The notes beneath the pieces were generated by a model. It was not told the DNA's origin and did no database searches. It was given only the letters and a program-made list of their open reading frames with translations. A DNA stretch of 64,000 nucleotides from a bacterium (lineage in GTDB: Bacteria; Planctomycetota; Planctomycetia; Kolteriales; Kolteriaceae). A program made the position numbers and the translations under genes. Positions 9,894 through 20,802 of this stretch are shown here, one piece after another (position 1 is the stretch's first letter; every line of letters begins with the position of its first letter). The stretch is taken from NCBI GenBank assembly GCA_019748235.1, contig JAIEPU010000017.1:1-64000 (forward strand), given 5' to 3'.

Positions 9894-10742
9894 CTAAAGC
9901 TGTCCGTTCCACTCACCGCTGAAGACTTCTTCCGCCGGGCCGGTCATGTAAACGGATCCGTCGGCTTCAGACCAATGAAGTTCGAGGTCGCCTCCCGGCA
10001 AATGGGCAACGATCTTACGTGCCGTCTTTCCGGTCAAGACACCTGCCACACAGACGGCGCATGCCCCCGTGCCACAAGCTTGTGTTTCGCCGGAGCCTCT
10101 TTCCCAAACCCGCATTCGGATTTCGGTTGGTGACAAGATCTGGACGAACTCAACGTTCACACGGCGCGGAAATGCGGGATGATGTTCGATCTTTGGCCCA
10201 TACCCGAGGACGAGCTCATCGGTGATGTCGTCGACATAAATGATCGCATGAGGGTTCCCCATCGAAACAGCAGTCACTGTGAAACGACGACCGTCGACAT
10301 CGAGAGGAACTTCAATCGGCGGATTACCGGCCAAGTTCGTCGGAATCTTGGCGGCTTCAAGGATTGGAGTCGACATGTTGACCCGAGCACGCCGGCAAAC
10401 ATCCCCTTCGTATTCAAGTTCAAGGGCAAGAGGTCCTCGCCCTGTTTGAATGACAAGCGACTTCTTTCGCGCGATCCCGTGATCGAAGAGATACTTTCCA
10501 ACGCAACGAATGGCATTGCCGCACATCTCGGATTCGCTGCCGTCGGCATTGAACATTCGCATGCGGGCGTCCGCCGTCTTTTGATCGGGAGGAAGTATCA
10601 AGACGAGGCCATCCCCGCCAATTCCTTTGTGCCGATCGCTGATGATCTGACTGACCTGAGCGGGGTCTTTCGGAGCGGGGGCGGAGAAGCAATCGAGGTA
10701 AATGTAATCATTTCCCGCACCGTGCATCTTGGTGAATCGCAT
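9894..10742 (-). CDS. dapF: Diaminopimelate epimerase
   Basis: [54 protein letters not shown] signatures. Confidence 0.96.
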   Translation of the reverse strand: MRFTKMHGAGNDYIYLDCFSAPAPKDPAQVSQIISDRHKGIGGDGLVLILPPDQKTADARMRMFNADGSESEMCGNAIRCVGKYLFDHGIARKKSLVIQTGRGPLALELEYEGDVCRRARVNMSTPILEAAKIPTNLAGNPPIEVPLDVDGRRFTVTAVSMGNPHAIIYVDDITDELVLGYGPKIEHHPAFPRRVNVEFVQILSPTEIRMRVWERGSGETQACGTGACAVCVAGVLTGKTARKIVAHLPGGDLELHWSEADGSVYMTGPAEEVFSGEWNGQL

Positions 10743-10972
10743 GCCGAACTTACCCTAGTTTTCCGAAAGTCCAATTCATTTGCTTAGGTTTTCATTGTAC
10801 GGAGCCACTGCCGTTGGACAGGGGGACAGGTATTCCGTCTTGACGCTTCTCGCGGTAGCGGTCCATAGAATGGAGGTGTCGCTGGGGATTCGGTTCGCGC
10901 CTGAAGGATGGAACGACGCGGTTTGTCGGATGGCTGAGCAGTGTTCCGATCCGCAAGGAGTTTTATTTGGCC

Positions 10973-12492
10973 ATGGATGAGCTTGATCGATCGTCGAGTC
11001 AAGGGGATTCATCCCCTTCAGGCGAAACGATTGAGATCGTCGCAGGATCGTCTTCTGCCAGCACATCGAATTCGGCAGCACCACCTCGTCCTTCCAGACT
11101 TGTTCGCTGGTACCCCGCGTTACGTTTTCGATATTTCCGATGGTATCTTGCTGGTCATCTTCTAAGCGTGATCGGCGGGTGGATGCAGGACGCGGGTCTC
11201 AAGTGGTATGTTCAAACGCTGACCAAGGAAATCGGCTCTGAGTTTTGGCTGGGACTGACGACGGCGATGGCATCGGTGCCGATCTTGATTTTCTCACCGA
11301 TCGGCGGAGCACTGGCGGATCGTTGGTCTCGGCGACTGGTATTGCCGGAACGCAAACGGCGGGAATGGTAATTGCGCTGCTGCTTGGCATCTTGGTATGG
11401 TTTAATTTCTTACCCTTGTGGGCCGTACTTATTTTTGCTGCTTTGCACGGTACGTTTCTCGCGTTTGATATTCCCGCTCGGCAAGCATTCGCGATCGAAA
11501 TGGTCGGCCCGCGTGATCTCATGAGCGCGATCGGGCTCAACTCGACCATCTTCAATTTGGGGCGATTGCTTGGGCCGATGTGCGCGGCGACCGTAATGCT
11601 GAGCGGCGGATTGATCGTTGGCGGACTCGTGCTTGTTGGATTTCATCCGAAGATTCTTCCAAGTGAAGCCGAGGCGGGCATCGCCGCCTGCTTCGTTCTC
11701 AATGGTTTCAGCTTCGTCGGCCTTGTCATCGTGCTTGTTTTCTTCAACCTCCCCCGCATGGAAGGAGTGCATGATTCGCCCCGGAAGACGCCCCGAGGAT
11801 TTCGTGAGATATGGGGTGGATTTCATGCGGTCGTCGAACGCCCTAAAGCTCTCGGGCTCATGTCGACGCTCGGGATTTTTCTTTTGGCCGGAGGAAGCTA
11901 TCCGACGCTGCTTCCGGCGCTCGCGGGAAACGTCCTCGATACGGGAAGCCTCGAACGGGTGGATGCGAGCGGAAAAGAGAAGGTCATTGAATCAGCGACG
12001 GAGCAAAACGTTCGGGGTGAGGAAATCTATGGGGCTCTTTTGACGGCAAACGGGCTTGGCTCCGTGGTAGGCGCGCTCGTCGTCGCAAGTATCCATAGTG
12101 TTCGGTCTCGTCGAGCGCCCATTCTCGCCGGTTTGGGGTTGGTCTCCGGAGGACTTATCGCGACGGCACTTGCTCCCGGAGTCTTCCTTGCCGAGATCGC
12201 GCTCTTCATCACCGGCATCGGGTTCATTATGTTTCTGGCGAGCGCGAATTCGACGATCCAACTGGGCGTTCCGGATGAAGTTCGTGGTCGCGTGATGAGC
12301 ATGTGGGTTCTCACCTTCGGAGTCGGATTGCCGATTGGCAGCTTGATCGCGGGAGTGATCGCGGAGCAGATTGGAACGCCGAACACTCTGCTTTTACAAG
12401 GATTTGGTTCCATTCCGGCCATTCTATTGGCAGCTTATGTACTCACGCGTTTCGATAAGGACGAAGCGAAATTGTCTGAGGTTCGTGTCTAG
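10973..12492 (+). pseudogene. MFS transporter (EntS/MFS_3-like) interrupted by one frame change near 11344
   Basis: ORF to 11371 ends ...GGALADRWSRRLVLPERKRREW*; ORF 11245..12492 carries the continuation ...GTQTAGMVIALLLGILVWF... in the -1 frame. Together they make one full MFS protein. Confidence 0.75.
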
Positions 12493-12527
12493 GCACTGGT
12501 CGCGACGAACCTTGAATCGAGTGATCT

Positions 12528-13484
12528 TTGAATCTGGGAGCGATCGTGAAAGGACCGGACCCGCGACACTTCCCGCCCGGCCTGGTCACGGCCGTCATCG
12601 TGGATCACAATCAGTCCGGGTACGCCTATCAACAACTCGAACATCATCGTTGCCAGCATCCCGAGGCATTTGCCGCCGTCGATTGGATCGTCATCAGTAA
12701 CGGCAAATCAAGTCCACCTCCGATGGATTGCGTTCAATTCATTTCGACGGTCAACGATGGTTACGGTGCGGCGATCAACGGTGCGGCGAAGCAATCGACG
12801 GGACGGGTGATTCTGGCGATGAACTCCGATCTCGTTCCTGAAGCCGGATTTCTTCCCGCCGTATTCTCCCTCGCGGAACGGATGGTGGCTTCTGAGAAGA
12901 CCTCCGCGCGCATGGGAATAATCGGTTTGCGGCTCGTAAACGACGATGGAACGTTTCAAGGTTCGGTTGGTCGATTTCCAACGCTTGCCCGATTTCTAAG
13001 AGGGCTGTTACGCCGCCGAGATGTGCGAAAGTACGTGACGCCCGATCGAGCAAAACGGCTGTCCCCGGTCGATTGGGTGACGGGCGCCTGTGTCATGATT
13101 GATCGCGTATGTTTCGATGAGCTTTGTGGCTTCGATGAACAATTCTTTCTCTATTACGAAGACGTCGATCTATGCCGACGTGCCGCCGAGCGTCATTGGC
13201 TCGTCGAATTCGACCCGAGCGCGACGTCGCGTCATTTATTCCCTTATCATTCTCGACGCCTCACCATCGCGATGGTCTACGTCGCCCGGCGTTCGCTGTT
13301 GCTTTACTATTGGAAGCATCGGCCTCGAATCGAATTTCGGATTCTGTCCCTCATCGTTCGACTGGAATGCTGGCTTCGGCGCGGAAACGATGGATGGAGT
13401 AAGGTCGGCGCGATGATCGAACGAGTCATTCGCGATCCCTCGGGACATACCCTCGATCGGCACGAATTCGAAACAATCGAGTGA
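12528..13484 (+). CDS. Family 2-type glycosyltransferase (rhamnosyltransferase-like)
   Basis: NDGYGAAINGAAKQSTGRVILAMNSDLVPEAG; VDWVTGACVMIDRVCFDELCGFDEQFFLYYEDVDLCRRA. Confidence 0.88.
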   Translation: MNLGAIVKGPDPRHFPPGLVTAVIVDHNQSGYAYQQLEHHRCQHPEAFAAVDWIVISNGKSSPPPMDCVQFISTVNDGYGAAINGAAKQSTGRVILAMNSDLVPEAGFLPAVFSLAERMVASEKTSARMGIIGLRLVNDDGTFQGSVGRFPTLARFLRGLLRRRDVRKYVTPDRAKRLSPVDWVTGACVMIDRVCFDELCGFDEQFFLYYEDVDLCRRAAERHWLVEFDPSATSRHLFPYHSRRLTIAMVYVARRSLLLYYWKHRPRIEFRILSLIVRLECWLRRGNDGWSKVGAMIERVIRDPSGHTLDRHEFETIE

Positions 13485-13488
13485 ATCA

Positions 13489-14412
13489 ATGGCGCGAACA
13501 AACTTCTCGATAAAAGCTCCCCCCTGGCTCAGGCTCCGAACCATCGTCTTTAGTCACGGCTGGGTGGATCTTCCTCCGTTTGCGTGGAATGAGTCAACAA
13601 AGACGCTTCGCGCGGTCGGCCGAATCAATCGGCGCATCGTCCTCTTGGAGATTGAACAACCAAAAGTGTCGCGACTTGATGTCGTGATGACCGCTAAAGG
13701 AGCCTTGAGCGAATCATCGATCGATCAAGCGAAAGCAGTCATCAATGAGATGCTCGGACTTTCGCATGATTTCGCGGAGTTCTACGAACTGGCAGGTGAG
13801 GATTTCGCATGGGCTAAGGAATTGGGATCGGGACCGTTTCTTCGTGGCGCAAGCGTCTTTGAAGACGCTGTCAAGATGCTCGCGACGACCAATTGCAGTT
13901 GGTCGCTGACCAGGCAAATGATCAACCGGCTTGTCGATGAGCTCGGCGAGAAAGGCCCCGAAGGGGTTCGGGCGTTTCCGACTCCCGAGCAGATGGCGGA
14001 GCGCCCATCGGACTTTTATCGAGACGTCATCCGCACCGGATACAGAGCGAAGTTCTTTAAGGAGATCGCGGAGATATCGGCATCGAGGAAAATCGACCTG
14101 GAACGGTGGAAACAGTTCCCCGGTACGACAAAGGAGTTAGTAACTGAAATCAGACAGGTCCCAGGACTTGGAAGGTACGCGGCTGAGAATTTGTGCAAGC
14201 TACTTGGGAGGTTTGACGGACTCGGCCTGGATAGTTGGTGCTTGAAGAAATTTCCGATGGTGCGCGGCCCTGTCCGAGGAGACGTGGCAAAGGCGATCGA
14301 GCGACATTACAAGCGATTCGGAGCTTGGCAGGGGCTCGCGCTTTGGCTGGATCTCACGCGTGATTGGCATCAAAAGGACGTAACGGTCCCCGAACCATTC
14401 AAGAAGAAATGA
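13489..14412 (+). CDS. HhH-GPD DNA glycosylase-like protein (3-methyladenine glycosylase II-type)
   Basis: Size and motif 'LVTEIRQVPGLGRYAAENLCKLLGRFDGLGLDSWCLKKF' (helix-hairpin-helix plus conserved Asp). Confidence 0.72.
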   Translation: MARTNFSIKAPPWLRLRTIVFSHGWVDLPPFAWNESTKTLRAVGRINRRIVLLEIEQPKVSRLDVVMTAKGALSESSIDQAKAVINEMLGLSHDFAEFYELAGEDFAWAKELGSGPFLRGASVFEDAVKMLATTNCSWSLTRQMINRLVDELGEKGPEGVRAFPTPEQMAERPSDFYRDVIRTGYRAKFFKEIAEISASRKIDLERWKQFPGTTKELVTEIRQVPGLGRYAAENLCKLLGRFDGLGLDSWCLKKFPMVRGPVRGDVAKAIERHYKRFGAWQGLALWLDLTRDWHQKDVTVPEPFKKK

Positions 14413-14433
14413 GTTGGCCTGCAGTGGGAGTGA

Positions 14434-15372
14434 CTAGCCTGCGCCACCGGTCGGATTTGGGTCGGTGAGTGTGGGGTCTTGCTCGACATGTTGCGGAGCC
14501 GCACTGTTCGATTTGCTTTCGATGTGGATGACCACGCAGCTCGCATTGTCGCGTGAGCCGTTATCGAGAGCGAGCTTCACCAAACGCTCAGAGGCGACTT
14601 GCGGGCTTGGCTCCTCGCTCAAAATCTCCGCGATGCTCGCATCACTGACGGTGCTGGTGACGCCGTCAGTGGCGAGTAGGAATCGATCCCCCGGTTCCAG
14701 ATCAATATCTGTGATATCAGGGCCTTCGCCGACTTCCTTCGATCCGAGGTACTTCCAAAGGACGTGGCGGAAGCGATGTGTATCGAGTTCCTCTGCCGAG
14801 ATCGTGTTGGCCTCGAAGAGTGCCTGTGCGAGGTTATGATCGGTGGTGATCCGCCGGCACTCCCCCTTGCGAACGAGGTATGCCCGACTGTCTCCAACAT
14901 GCGCAATGAAGAGTTTGCTTCCACGGCAATATCCAAGGACGACGGTTGTCCCCATATTCCGCGTACTGGCGTCGGATTCCCCTTTGCGGAGGATGGCTTC
15001 GTTGGCATTGAGGACGGCTTGTTTGATGGCTTGGCGAACGTCGGAGGGTTCCAGAACCTCGCGGGGCACCCGTGCCAGTTCCTTAGGCACGATCTCGATC
15101 GCGAGTGAGCTGGCTTGCTCCCCAGCCGCTTGACCTCCCATGCCGTCAGCGACGACGAAAATGCCATGCTTCTCGTCGATGACGACGCGGTCTTCGTTGT
15201 TGTCTCGGTAATAGCCAATAGAGGTGGTTTGACCGCCGGAAACGCGGAATGGATTTTGTGCTCCATTCCGGTCATCGGGTCGCCCCAGCAATTGCTGGTA
15301 CAGCAGATTTATTCGGTCCATTAATCCCATGAGCCGCGCTTGGTTCGCCGGGGATTCGTTGAGATCCAGCAA
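14434..15372 (-). CDS. PP2C-family Ser/Thr phosphatase
   Basis: YYRDNNEDRVVID, IFVVADGMGGQAAGE, HVGDSRAYL, LLATDGVTSTVSD, DNASCVVIHI motifs. Confidence 0.93.
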   Translation of the reverse strand: MLDLNESPANQARLMGLMDRINLLYQQLLGRPDDRNGAQNPFRVSGGQTTSIGYYRDNNEDRVVIDEKHGIFVVADGMGGQAAGEQASSLAIEIVPKELARVPREVLEPSDVRQAIKQAVLNANEAILRKGESDASTRNMGTTVVLGYCRGSKLFIAHVGDSRAYLVRKGECRRITTDHNLAQALFEANTISAEELDTHRFRHVLWKYLGSKEVGEGPDITDIDLEPGDRFLLATDGVTSTVSDASIAEILSEEPSPQVASERLVKLALDNGSRDNASCVVIHIESKSNSAAPQHVEQDPTLTDPNPTGGAG

Positions 15373-15898
15373 TCCTCAAGTCCTCAGTATAAGCGCAGGT
15401 CGTCGATGGGCCAAACATCACTGACAGTGAACCCGCTACTTTTCCCGGAGCAGTATCCGATTAATCAAGCTTAGATTGTGGTTGGACACTCCGCCTGGGA
15501 ACCAGTCCAACTGGACTGGAGTCTAAAATTGACTCACATCGGTGGTATCGAATTGAAATGGCACGGGTCATGCATAGGGGGAGTGCGAGGGAATCACCAG
15601 ATACGGATAGCAATTTCAGGCAGGTTTTCCGTATTATGGGAGAGCACGTGACGAGTTCTTCGAGACCCAAATCACTTCGACTTCCCCTCAATGGAGTGAG
15701 CTTAGGGTTTCTCTGAGCACGGATGGAGTTGGCCCCGCGATTTGTCTCGCGCGGGGAGTTAATCGTAGTTGACAGCGGAAAGCGGCTAGTCAGATGCGGC
15801 CAATCGCATTTGTTTCTCGCTCGGTCCACAGGTTGGGCCGTCGAGGGCCACTCCTGAATGAACGACCGTTTTAAGATCGCGAGTATTGCGAGTATTGA

Positions 15899-17134
15899 AT
15901 GTCGGGCAGTTCAGCGCCGACTCGGCGAGAATTCATCCTTACCTCCGCGACCGCGGCGAGCCTGATGGCCTTGCCCGCGTCCAGTTATGCGCGGGTGCTG
16001 GGAGCGAATGACCGCATCCAACTCGGACTGATCGGCTGCGGGCCTTACACCCTTTCTGATTTGTATCTCTTCTTCTGGCTTCGTCGCACCAGCCATAACT
16101 GCATGGTGACGTCCGTCTGCGACATTTTTCGTCCTCATCTCGAGACGGCCGTCGCCAAGACGGAGGCAAAGGGAGCAAGCGACTATCGCCAGATCCTCGA
16201 CGATAATGAGATCGATGGTGTCATCATTACGACACCCGATCATTGGCATGCGCGCATGGCGATCGATTCGGCCCAGGCAGGAAAAGACGTCTATCTCGAA
16301 GCTCCGATGACGCGCACATGGGAAGAGGCGGTCGAACTACACGACGCAGTGGTGAAGAACAAAGTCGTCTTTCAATGCGGGGCGCAACTTTGCAGCGACG
16401 ACCGATATCATCAGGCCAAACAGATCGTTGCCAACGGTGGCATCGGCAAACTTCTCTACGTGCAGGCATCGGTCAATCGTAATTCGCGCGTTGGATTTTA
16501 TAACCGCCGAATTTGGAGCGACGTTTCTCCCAAGTCGCTCGATTGGAAAGCCTGGCTTGGGCCGGCGCCTTCTGTCGAACTCAATCCGGATCGTTTCGTT
16601 CGGTGGCGAAAATACTGGGACTACAGCGGAGGGGTCGCGACGAATCTTTTGTTCAATGCGATCGCCTCGCAGATGATCGCCGTCGGGACACAGATCCCGA
16701 AGCGCGTCTCGAGTGGCGGTGGAGTCTACCTCGAAGCATCAAGTGAAACGCCTGACACCTATTTCACGACGATGGATTTCGATAAGTTTTCGTGTCAGAT
16801 TACGTCATGCCTGGGGAATGAGCAGCCGACGCCCCTGGCGATTTATGGACACGAAGGGACGATCCGCATCGAAAACACGCTGGATGTCGTTCGCGAGCGT
16901 TATTTCGCGAATGAATTCAAGGAGCGTGAGGAGAAGGGACTGCTGAACGTTGTGCAAACCGTTCGCCCTGATCACGTTCGGAATTGGTTAGAGTGTTTAC
17001 GCTCGCGGGAAAAGCCGGTATGTCACGAGGGGGTCGCTCAGGCGGCCATGATCGCGGCTCACCTGGGCGAACTTTCTTATCGTCAGAGTAAGATGATGCT
17101 TTTCGACCCGGAGAAGCGTCAGCTCAAGGCGTGA
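15899..17134 (+). CDS. Gfo/Idh/MocA-family oxidoreductase, Tat-exported
   Basis: Tat-type signal TRREFILTSATAASLMALP, Rossmann IQLGLIGCGPY, 'DKDVYLEAPMTRTWEEAVEL'-like EKP region. Confidence 0.86.
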   Translation: MSGSSAPTRREFILTSATAASLMALPASSYARVLGANDRIQLGLIGCGPYTLSDLYLFFWLRRTSHNCMVTSVCDIFRPHLETAVAKTEAKGASDYRQILDDNEIDGVIITTPDHWHARMAIDSAQAGKDVYLEAPMTRTWEEAVELHDAVVKNKVVFQCGAQLCSDDRYHQAKQIVANGGIGKLLYVQASVNRNSRVGFYNRRIWSDVSPKSLDWKAWLGPAPSVELNPDRFVRWRKYWDYSGGVATNLLFNAIASQMIAVGTQIPKRVSSGGGVYLEASSETPDTYFTTMDFDKFSCQITSCLGNEQPTPLAIYGHEGTIRIENTLDVVRERYFANEFKEREEKGLLNVVQTVRPDHVRNWLECLRSREKPVCHEGVAQAAMIAAHLGELSYRQSKMMLFDPEKRQLKA

Positions 17135-17135
17135 C

Positions 17136-18671
17136 ATGGGACATACCCTTTCGGAAATCGCGGTCCTTTTACATCCCTCGGACACGGTGGCGGTCGCTCG
17201 CCGGCCCATCCCCCCGCACGAGACGATTACCTCTCCCAACGGCTCCGTCACGACAAGCAGAATGATTCCGATGGGGCACAAGTTCGCCTTACGGCCCATT
17301 CGCACCGGCGATCCGGTCCTCAAATACGGGCAGATCATCGGCTTTTCCGTGAGTGACATTAATCCGGGTGATCACGTTCATACGCACAACATCACCTGCG
17401 GCAGTTACGAGCGTGACTATGCGATGGCGACGGAGATCCCACCCACGCCGCCGGCCGGCAAGCCGCGTACGTTTGAAGGATTTCTTAGAGACGATGGACG
17501 TGTCGGGACGCGGAATTACGTTGCACTTGTCAGCACGGTCAACTGTTCGGCGAGTAGCGTCCACCGAATCGCGGCGCATTTCACGCCGGAGCGACTCCGC
17601 GATTATCCGAACGTTGACGGCGTCTTTGCCGTCACCCATAAGACGGGCTGCGGGATGGCGAGTTCAGGGATCGATCGCGACTACCTGAAACGAACGCTTT
17701 CCGGCTTCGCATTGCATCCGAACGTATTCGGTCATGTGATTGTCGGTCTTGGTTGCGAAGTCAATCAGGCAAGTCAATTGATCGAGGCCGAGCAATTGTT
17801 GGGTAAGCCGGCCAACGCGCCCCGAATGCTCACCGTGCAGGACTCGGGTGGGATCGCCAAGACGGTTGCTCGCGGAATTGAAGCGGTCGAACAGTTACTA
17901 CCGCTAGCCAATGCCGTTCGCCGGACGACTCAGCCTGCCGCAAAAATTCTACTCGGCACAAACTGCGGGGGAAGCGACGGCAATAGCGGGGTGACCGCCA
18001 ATCCTGCTCTCGGCATTGCCAGCGATCGCCTCATCGGTCTTGGCGGAACGAGCGTGCTGGGTGAAACCACCGAGATCTACGGTGCGGAGCATTTGTTGAC
18101 TCGTCGCGCCGTTTCACCGACCGTTGCGCAGAAACTCATCGATCGAATCAAGTGGTGGGAATGGTATGCCTCTGTCTTCGGGGCCGAAATCGACAACAAT
18201 CCCAGTTTTGGAAACAAAGAAGGGGGACTGACCACCATCTTCGAAAAATCCTTGGGTGCGATTGCGAAGGGGGGCTCGAGCCCTCTCTCCGATGTGGTCG
18301 GATATGCGGAACGGGTGACGGGTCCTGGACTTGTCGTCATGGATACTCCTGGATTCGATCCGGTTAGTGTGACCGGAATCGTCGCCGGCGGGGCAAATGT
18401 CATGGTCTTCACGACCGGCCGAGGAAGTGTTTTGGGTTGTAAGCCGACTCCCACCATCAAAGTCGCGACGAATACACCCCTCTACGAACACATGAAAAGC
18501 GACATGGATTTTGATGCGGGGGTCGTGTTGGCGGGCCGTTCGATCGAAGAGGTAGGTTCTGAACTCTTCGATTTGATCCTCGATGTCGCAAGCGGAAAGC
18601 GGACAAAGAGCGAAGAGCAGGGGCTCGGGGACGACGAATTCGCCCCCTGGACGATTGGTCCGGTGCTATAG
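17136..18671 (+). CDS. UxaA/GarD-family hydrolase (altronate/galactarate dehydratase-like) with N-terminal SAF domain
   Basis: N-terminal SAF-like segment; FEGFLRDDGRVGTRNYVALVSTVNCS; GTNCGGSDGNSGVTANPALG; MDTPGFDPVSVTGIVAGGANVMVFTTGRGS. Confidence 0.92.
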   Translation: MGHTLSEIAVLLHPSDTVAVARRPIPPHETITSPNGSVTTSRMIPMGHKFALRPIRTGDPVLKYGQIIGFSVSDINPGDHVHTHNITCGSYERDYAMATEIPPTPPAGKPRTFEGFLRDDGRVGTRNYVALVSTVNCSASSVHRIAAHFTPERLRDYPNVDGVFAVTHKTGCGMASSGIDRDYLKRTLSGFALHPNVFGHVIVGLGCEVNQASQLIEAEQLLGKPANAPRMLTVQDSGGIAKTVARGIEAVEQLLPLANAVRRTTQPAAKILLGTNCGGSDGNSGVTANPALGIASDRLIGLGGTSVLGETTEIYGAEHLLTRRAVSPTVAQKLIDRIKWWEWYASVFGAEIDNNPSFGNKEGGLTTIFEKSLGAIAKGGSSPLSDVVGYAERVTGPGLVVMDTPGFDPVSVTGIVAGGANVMVFTTGRGSVLGCKPTPTIKVATNTPLYEHMKSDMDFDAGVVLAGRSIEEVGSELFDLILDVASGKRTKSEEQGLGDDEFAPWTIGPVL

Positions 18672-19057
18672 AACCACACAGAATTACACGGAACGACTTG
18701 CGCAACTCATTCTCATTTCCCGTCCTGAGATCATGCCGTGATTCGTCGATCGCTCCTTCACGAATTCCCCGGCTTTGGCTCCGGGAAACTGGATAGGGTT
18801 ACAAGATCTGAAGAGTCCGCCGAAAGATGGCGCGAAACTTTCGCTTCCTTGACCATTCCCCGATGGTGTTCCTATGATCGGTGAGTCAGCTCTTCATCTC
18901 ATTCTCGGACAAGTTCCGAGACCGATACGGACGGCTGACGATTTCGCGGCAATGATAGTCCCCGGAACGGGTGATCGAATCGTTCCATCGGACATTCAAG
19001 TCCCGACCAGTTTTTTTCGTCGAGCGGCACTGCTCGCGAAGTGATTGAGGCTCGACG

Positions 19058-20167
19058 ATGACCGAACGATACGATTGGATGACGACCGATGACCCGCAAG
19101 ATGTCATCCATCAAGTCGTGCAAAGGCTTTACGAGGGGCAACTCGTCCTTTTTCCAGCATCATCGACCTATGTGTTGGCTGCATATGCCGAGCGGCCTGA
19201 GGCTCTCCTGCGACTTCAAAAAGCTCCAAAAGTGGATGATTGGTCCCCCTCGCTCGCTCTGCATGATCCAGAGAGTCTCCTGGAGTATGCGAAGCAGGTT
19301 GGGACACATGGCCGTCGTTTGATCGAGCGGAGCCTTCCCGGACCACTGACGATTTTGGTGGAACCGGCCAGCGATCCCGATCTGTTAGCCCATGAAGCCC
19401 GATCCTTCACGACGCATGCGGGAAAACTGACGATTCGCGTTCCGGCTCACGAAGCGATTATCGAGACACTCCGGCTTCTCCCCGAGCCTTTAGTTCTTGT
19501 GGATGGCCCTCCCGAAGCCGCCACCGCGGACGGGGCGATAAAAGTCTTCGGCTCTTTGGCAAATGCGATCATTGATGATGGGCCGACTCCGTTTGCGAAG
19601 CTTCCAACGGTGGTCGATGCGACTGAAGAAGGAATTCGTATTCTTCGCGAGGGGGTCATCCCCGCAGGCCGCGTCAAACGTCTGACGAGCGAAATCATCA
19701 CGTTTGTCTGCACGGGCAATTCCTGCCGCAGCCCCATGGCGGAGGCGATCTTCCGTAAGATGCTCGCCGACAGTTTGAGGACCGGCGTCGAACAACTCCC
19801 CGACCACGGCTTCATCGTTCAGTCGGCCGGGCTAGCGGCATCTGATGGTGCGCCGGCGGCGTCATTCGCTCAAGAGGTCGTTCAAGAGTACGGGACGACC
19901 CTCGAGGATCACGCGGCTCAGACATTGACCCCGCAAATGATCCAGTTTTCTGATAGAATTCTTGTGATGACGAGAGAGCACCGTGCGGCCATTCTTAGCA
20001 TGTGGCCAGAAGCATCGGGAAAGACCGCTGTGCTCGGGGTTAGGTCGGACATCTCTGATCCGATCGGGGGGAGCGTCGATCAATACCGCCGGTGTGCCGG
20101 CCAGATTGCGACGCATTTACAACAGATTCTCAACGATATAAAGTCGAGGAAGGGCTCCGTCGGATAA
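19058..20167 (+). CDS. Fusion of a divergent YrdC/Sua5-like domain and a low-molecular-weight protein tyrosine phosphatase
   Basis: N-terminal YrdC-like fold sequence; C-terminal 'FVCTGNSCRSPMAEAIFRKML' (CX5RS P-loop) and distal 'DRILVMTREHRAAIL', 'DISDPIGGSVDQYR'. Confidence 0.85.
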   Translation: MTERYDWMTTDDPQDVIHQVVQRLYEGQLVLFPASSTYVLAAYAERPEALLRLQKAPKVDDWSPSLALHDPESLLEYAKQVGTHGRRLIERSLPGPLTILVEPASDPDLLAHEARSFTTHAGKLTIRVPAHEAIIETLRLLPEPLVLVDGPPEAATADGAIKVFGSLANAIIDDGPTPFAKLPTVVDATEEGIRILREGVIPAGRVKRLTSEIITFVCTGNSCRSPMAEAIFRKMLADSLRTGVEQLPDHGFIVQSAGLAASDGAPAASFAQEVVQEYGTTLEDHAAQTLTPQMIQFSDRILVMTREHRAAILSMWPEASGKTAVLGVRSDISDPIGGSVDQYRRCAGQIATHLQQILNDIKSRKGSVG

Positions 20168-20320
20168 GCCGAATCTGGTACAGCTTAAGCCGTGTCCTCG
20201 GTTTGTTCGATGAGATCTCCGGATTCCAATCAGTGTAAAGACTCGCTGTGAAGAGCGAGACACGTTGACCATGACGGCTGTGGAACTCATTGGTGCATTC
20301 GCCACGAGAAGGGTATTTCC

Positions 20321-20776
20321 ATGAAGGTTGCGGTCGCGTCCGATCACCGTGGTTTTCAGGTCAAGCGACGTGTCATCAAGCACTTGCAAGATCGCAATCA
20401 CGAGGTGAAGGACCTGGGGACCGATAGCGAAGAGAGCGTCGATTATCCCGACTTCGCGGAAAAGCTGTGCCGAGAGATTGCGGCCGGCGGTGCTGAGCGA
20501 GGGGTGCTGATTTGCGGGACGGGGATTGGAATGTGCATCTCCGCCAACAAGTATCCAGGCATTCGAGCGGCTCCCGCGCATGACGATGTGACGGCAGAGC
20601 TCAGCCGAAGCCACAACGATGCCAATGTCTTGTGCCTTTCCGCCGATCTTTTAGGCGGACCGTTGATCGATCACATTCTCGATATTTGGATGAAAACCCA
20701 GTTCGATGGGGGACGCCATCAACGGCGACTCGAGAAGATTCGCGAGGCCGAGGATCGGATCCATAACGGCGGCTGA
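20321..20776 (+). CDS. rpiB: Ribose 5-phosphate isomerase B
   Basis: MKVAVASDHRGFQVKRRV...DLGTDSEESVDYPDFAEK...GVLICGTGIGMCISANK...RSHNDANVLCLSA. Confidence 0.95.
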   Translation: MKVAVASDHRGFQVKRRVIKHLQDRNHEVKDLGTDSEESVDYPDFAEKLCREIAAGGAERGVLICGTGIGMCISANKYPGIRAAPAHDDVTAELSRSHNDANVLCLSADLLGGPLIDHILDIWMKTQFDGGRHQRRLEKIREAEDRIHNGG

Positions 20777-20802
20777 CCTTCGCTCCCAGGGAGTAAACAT
20801 GA

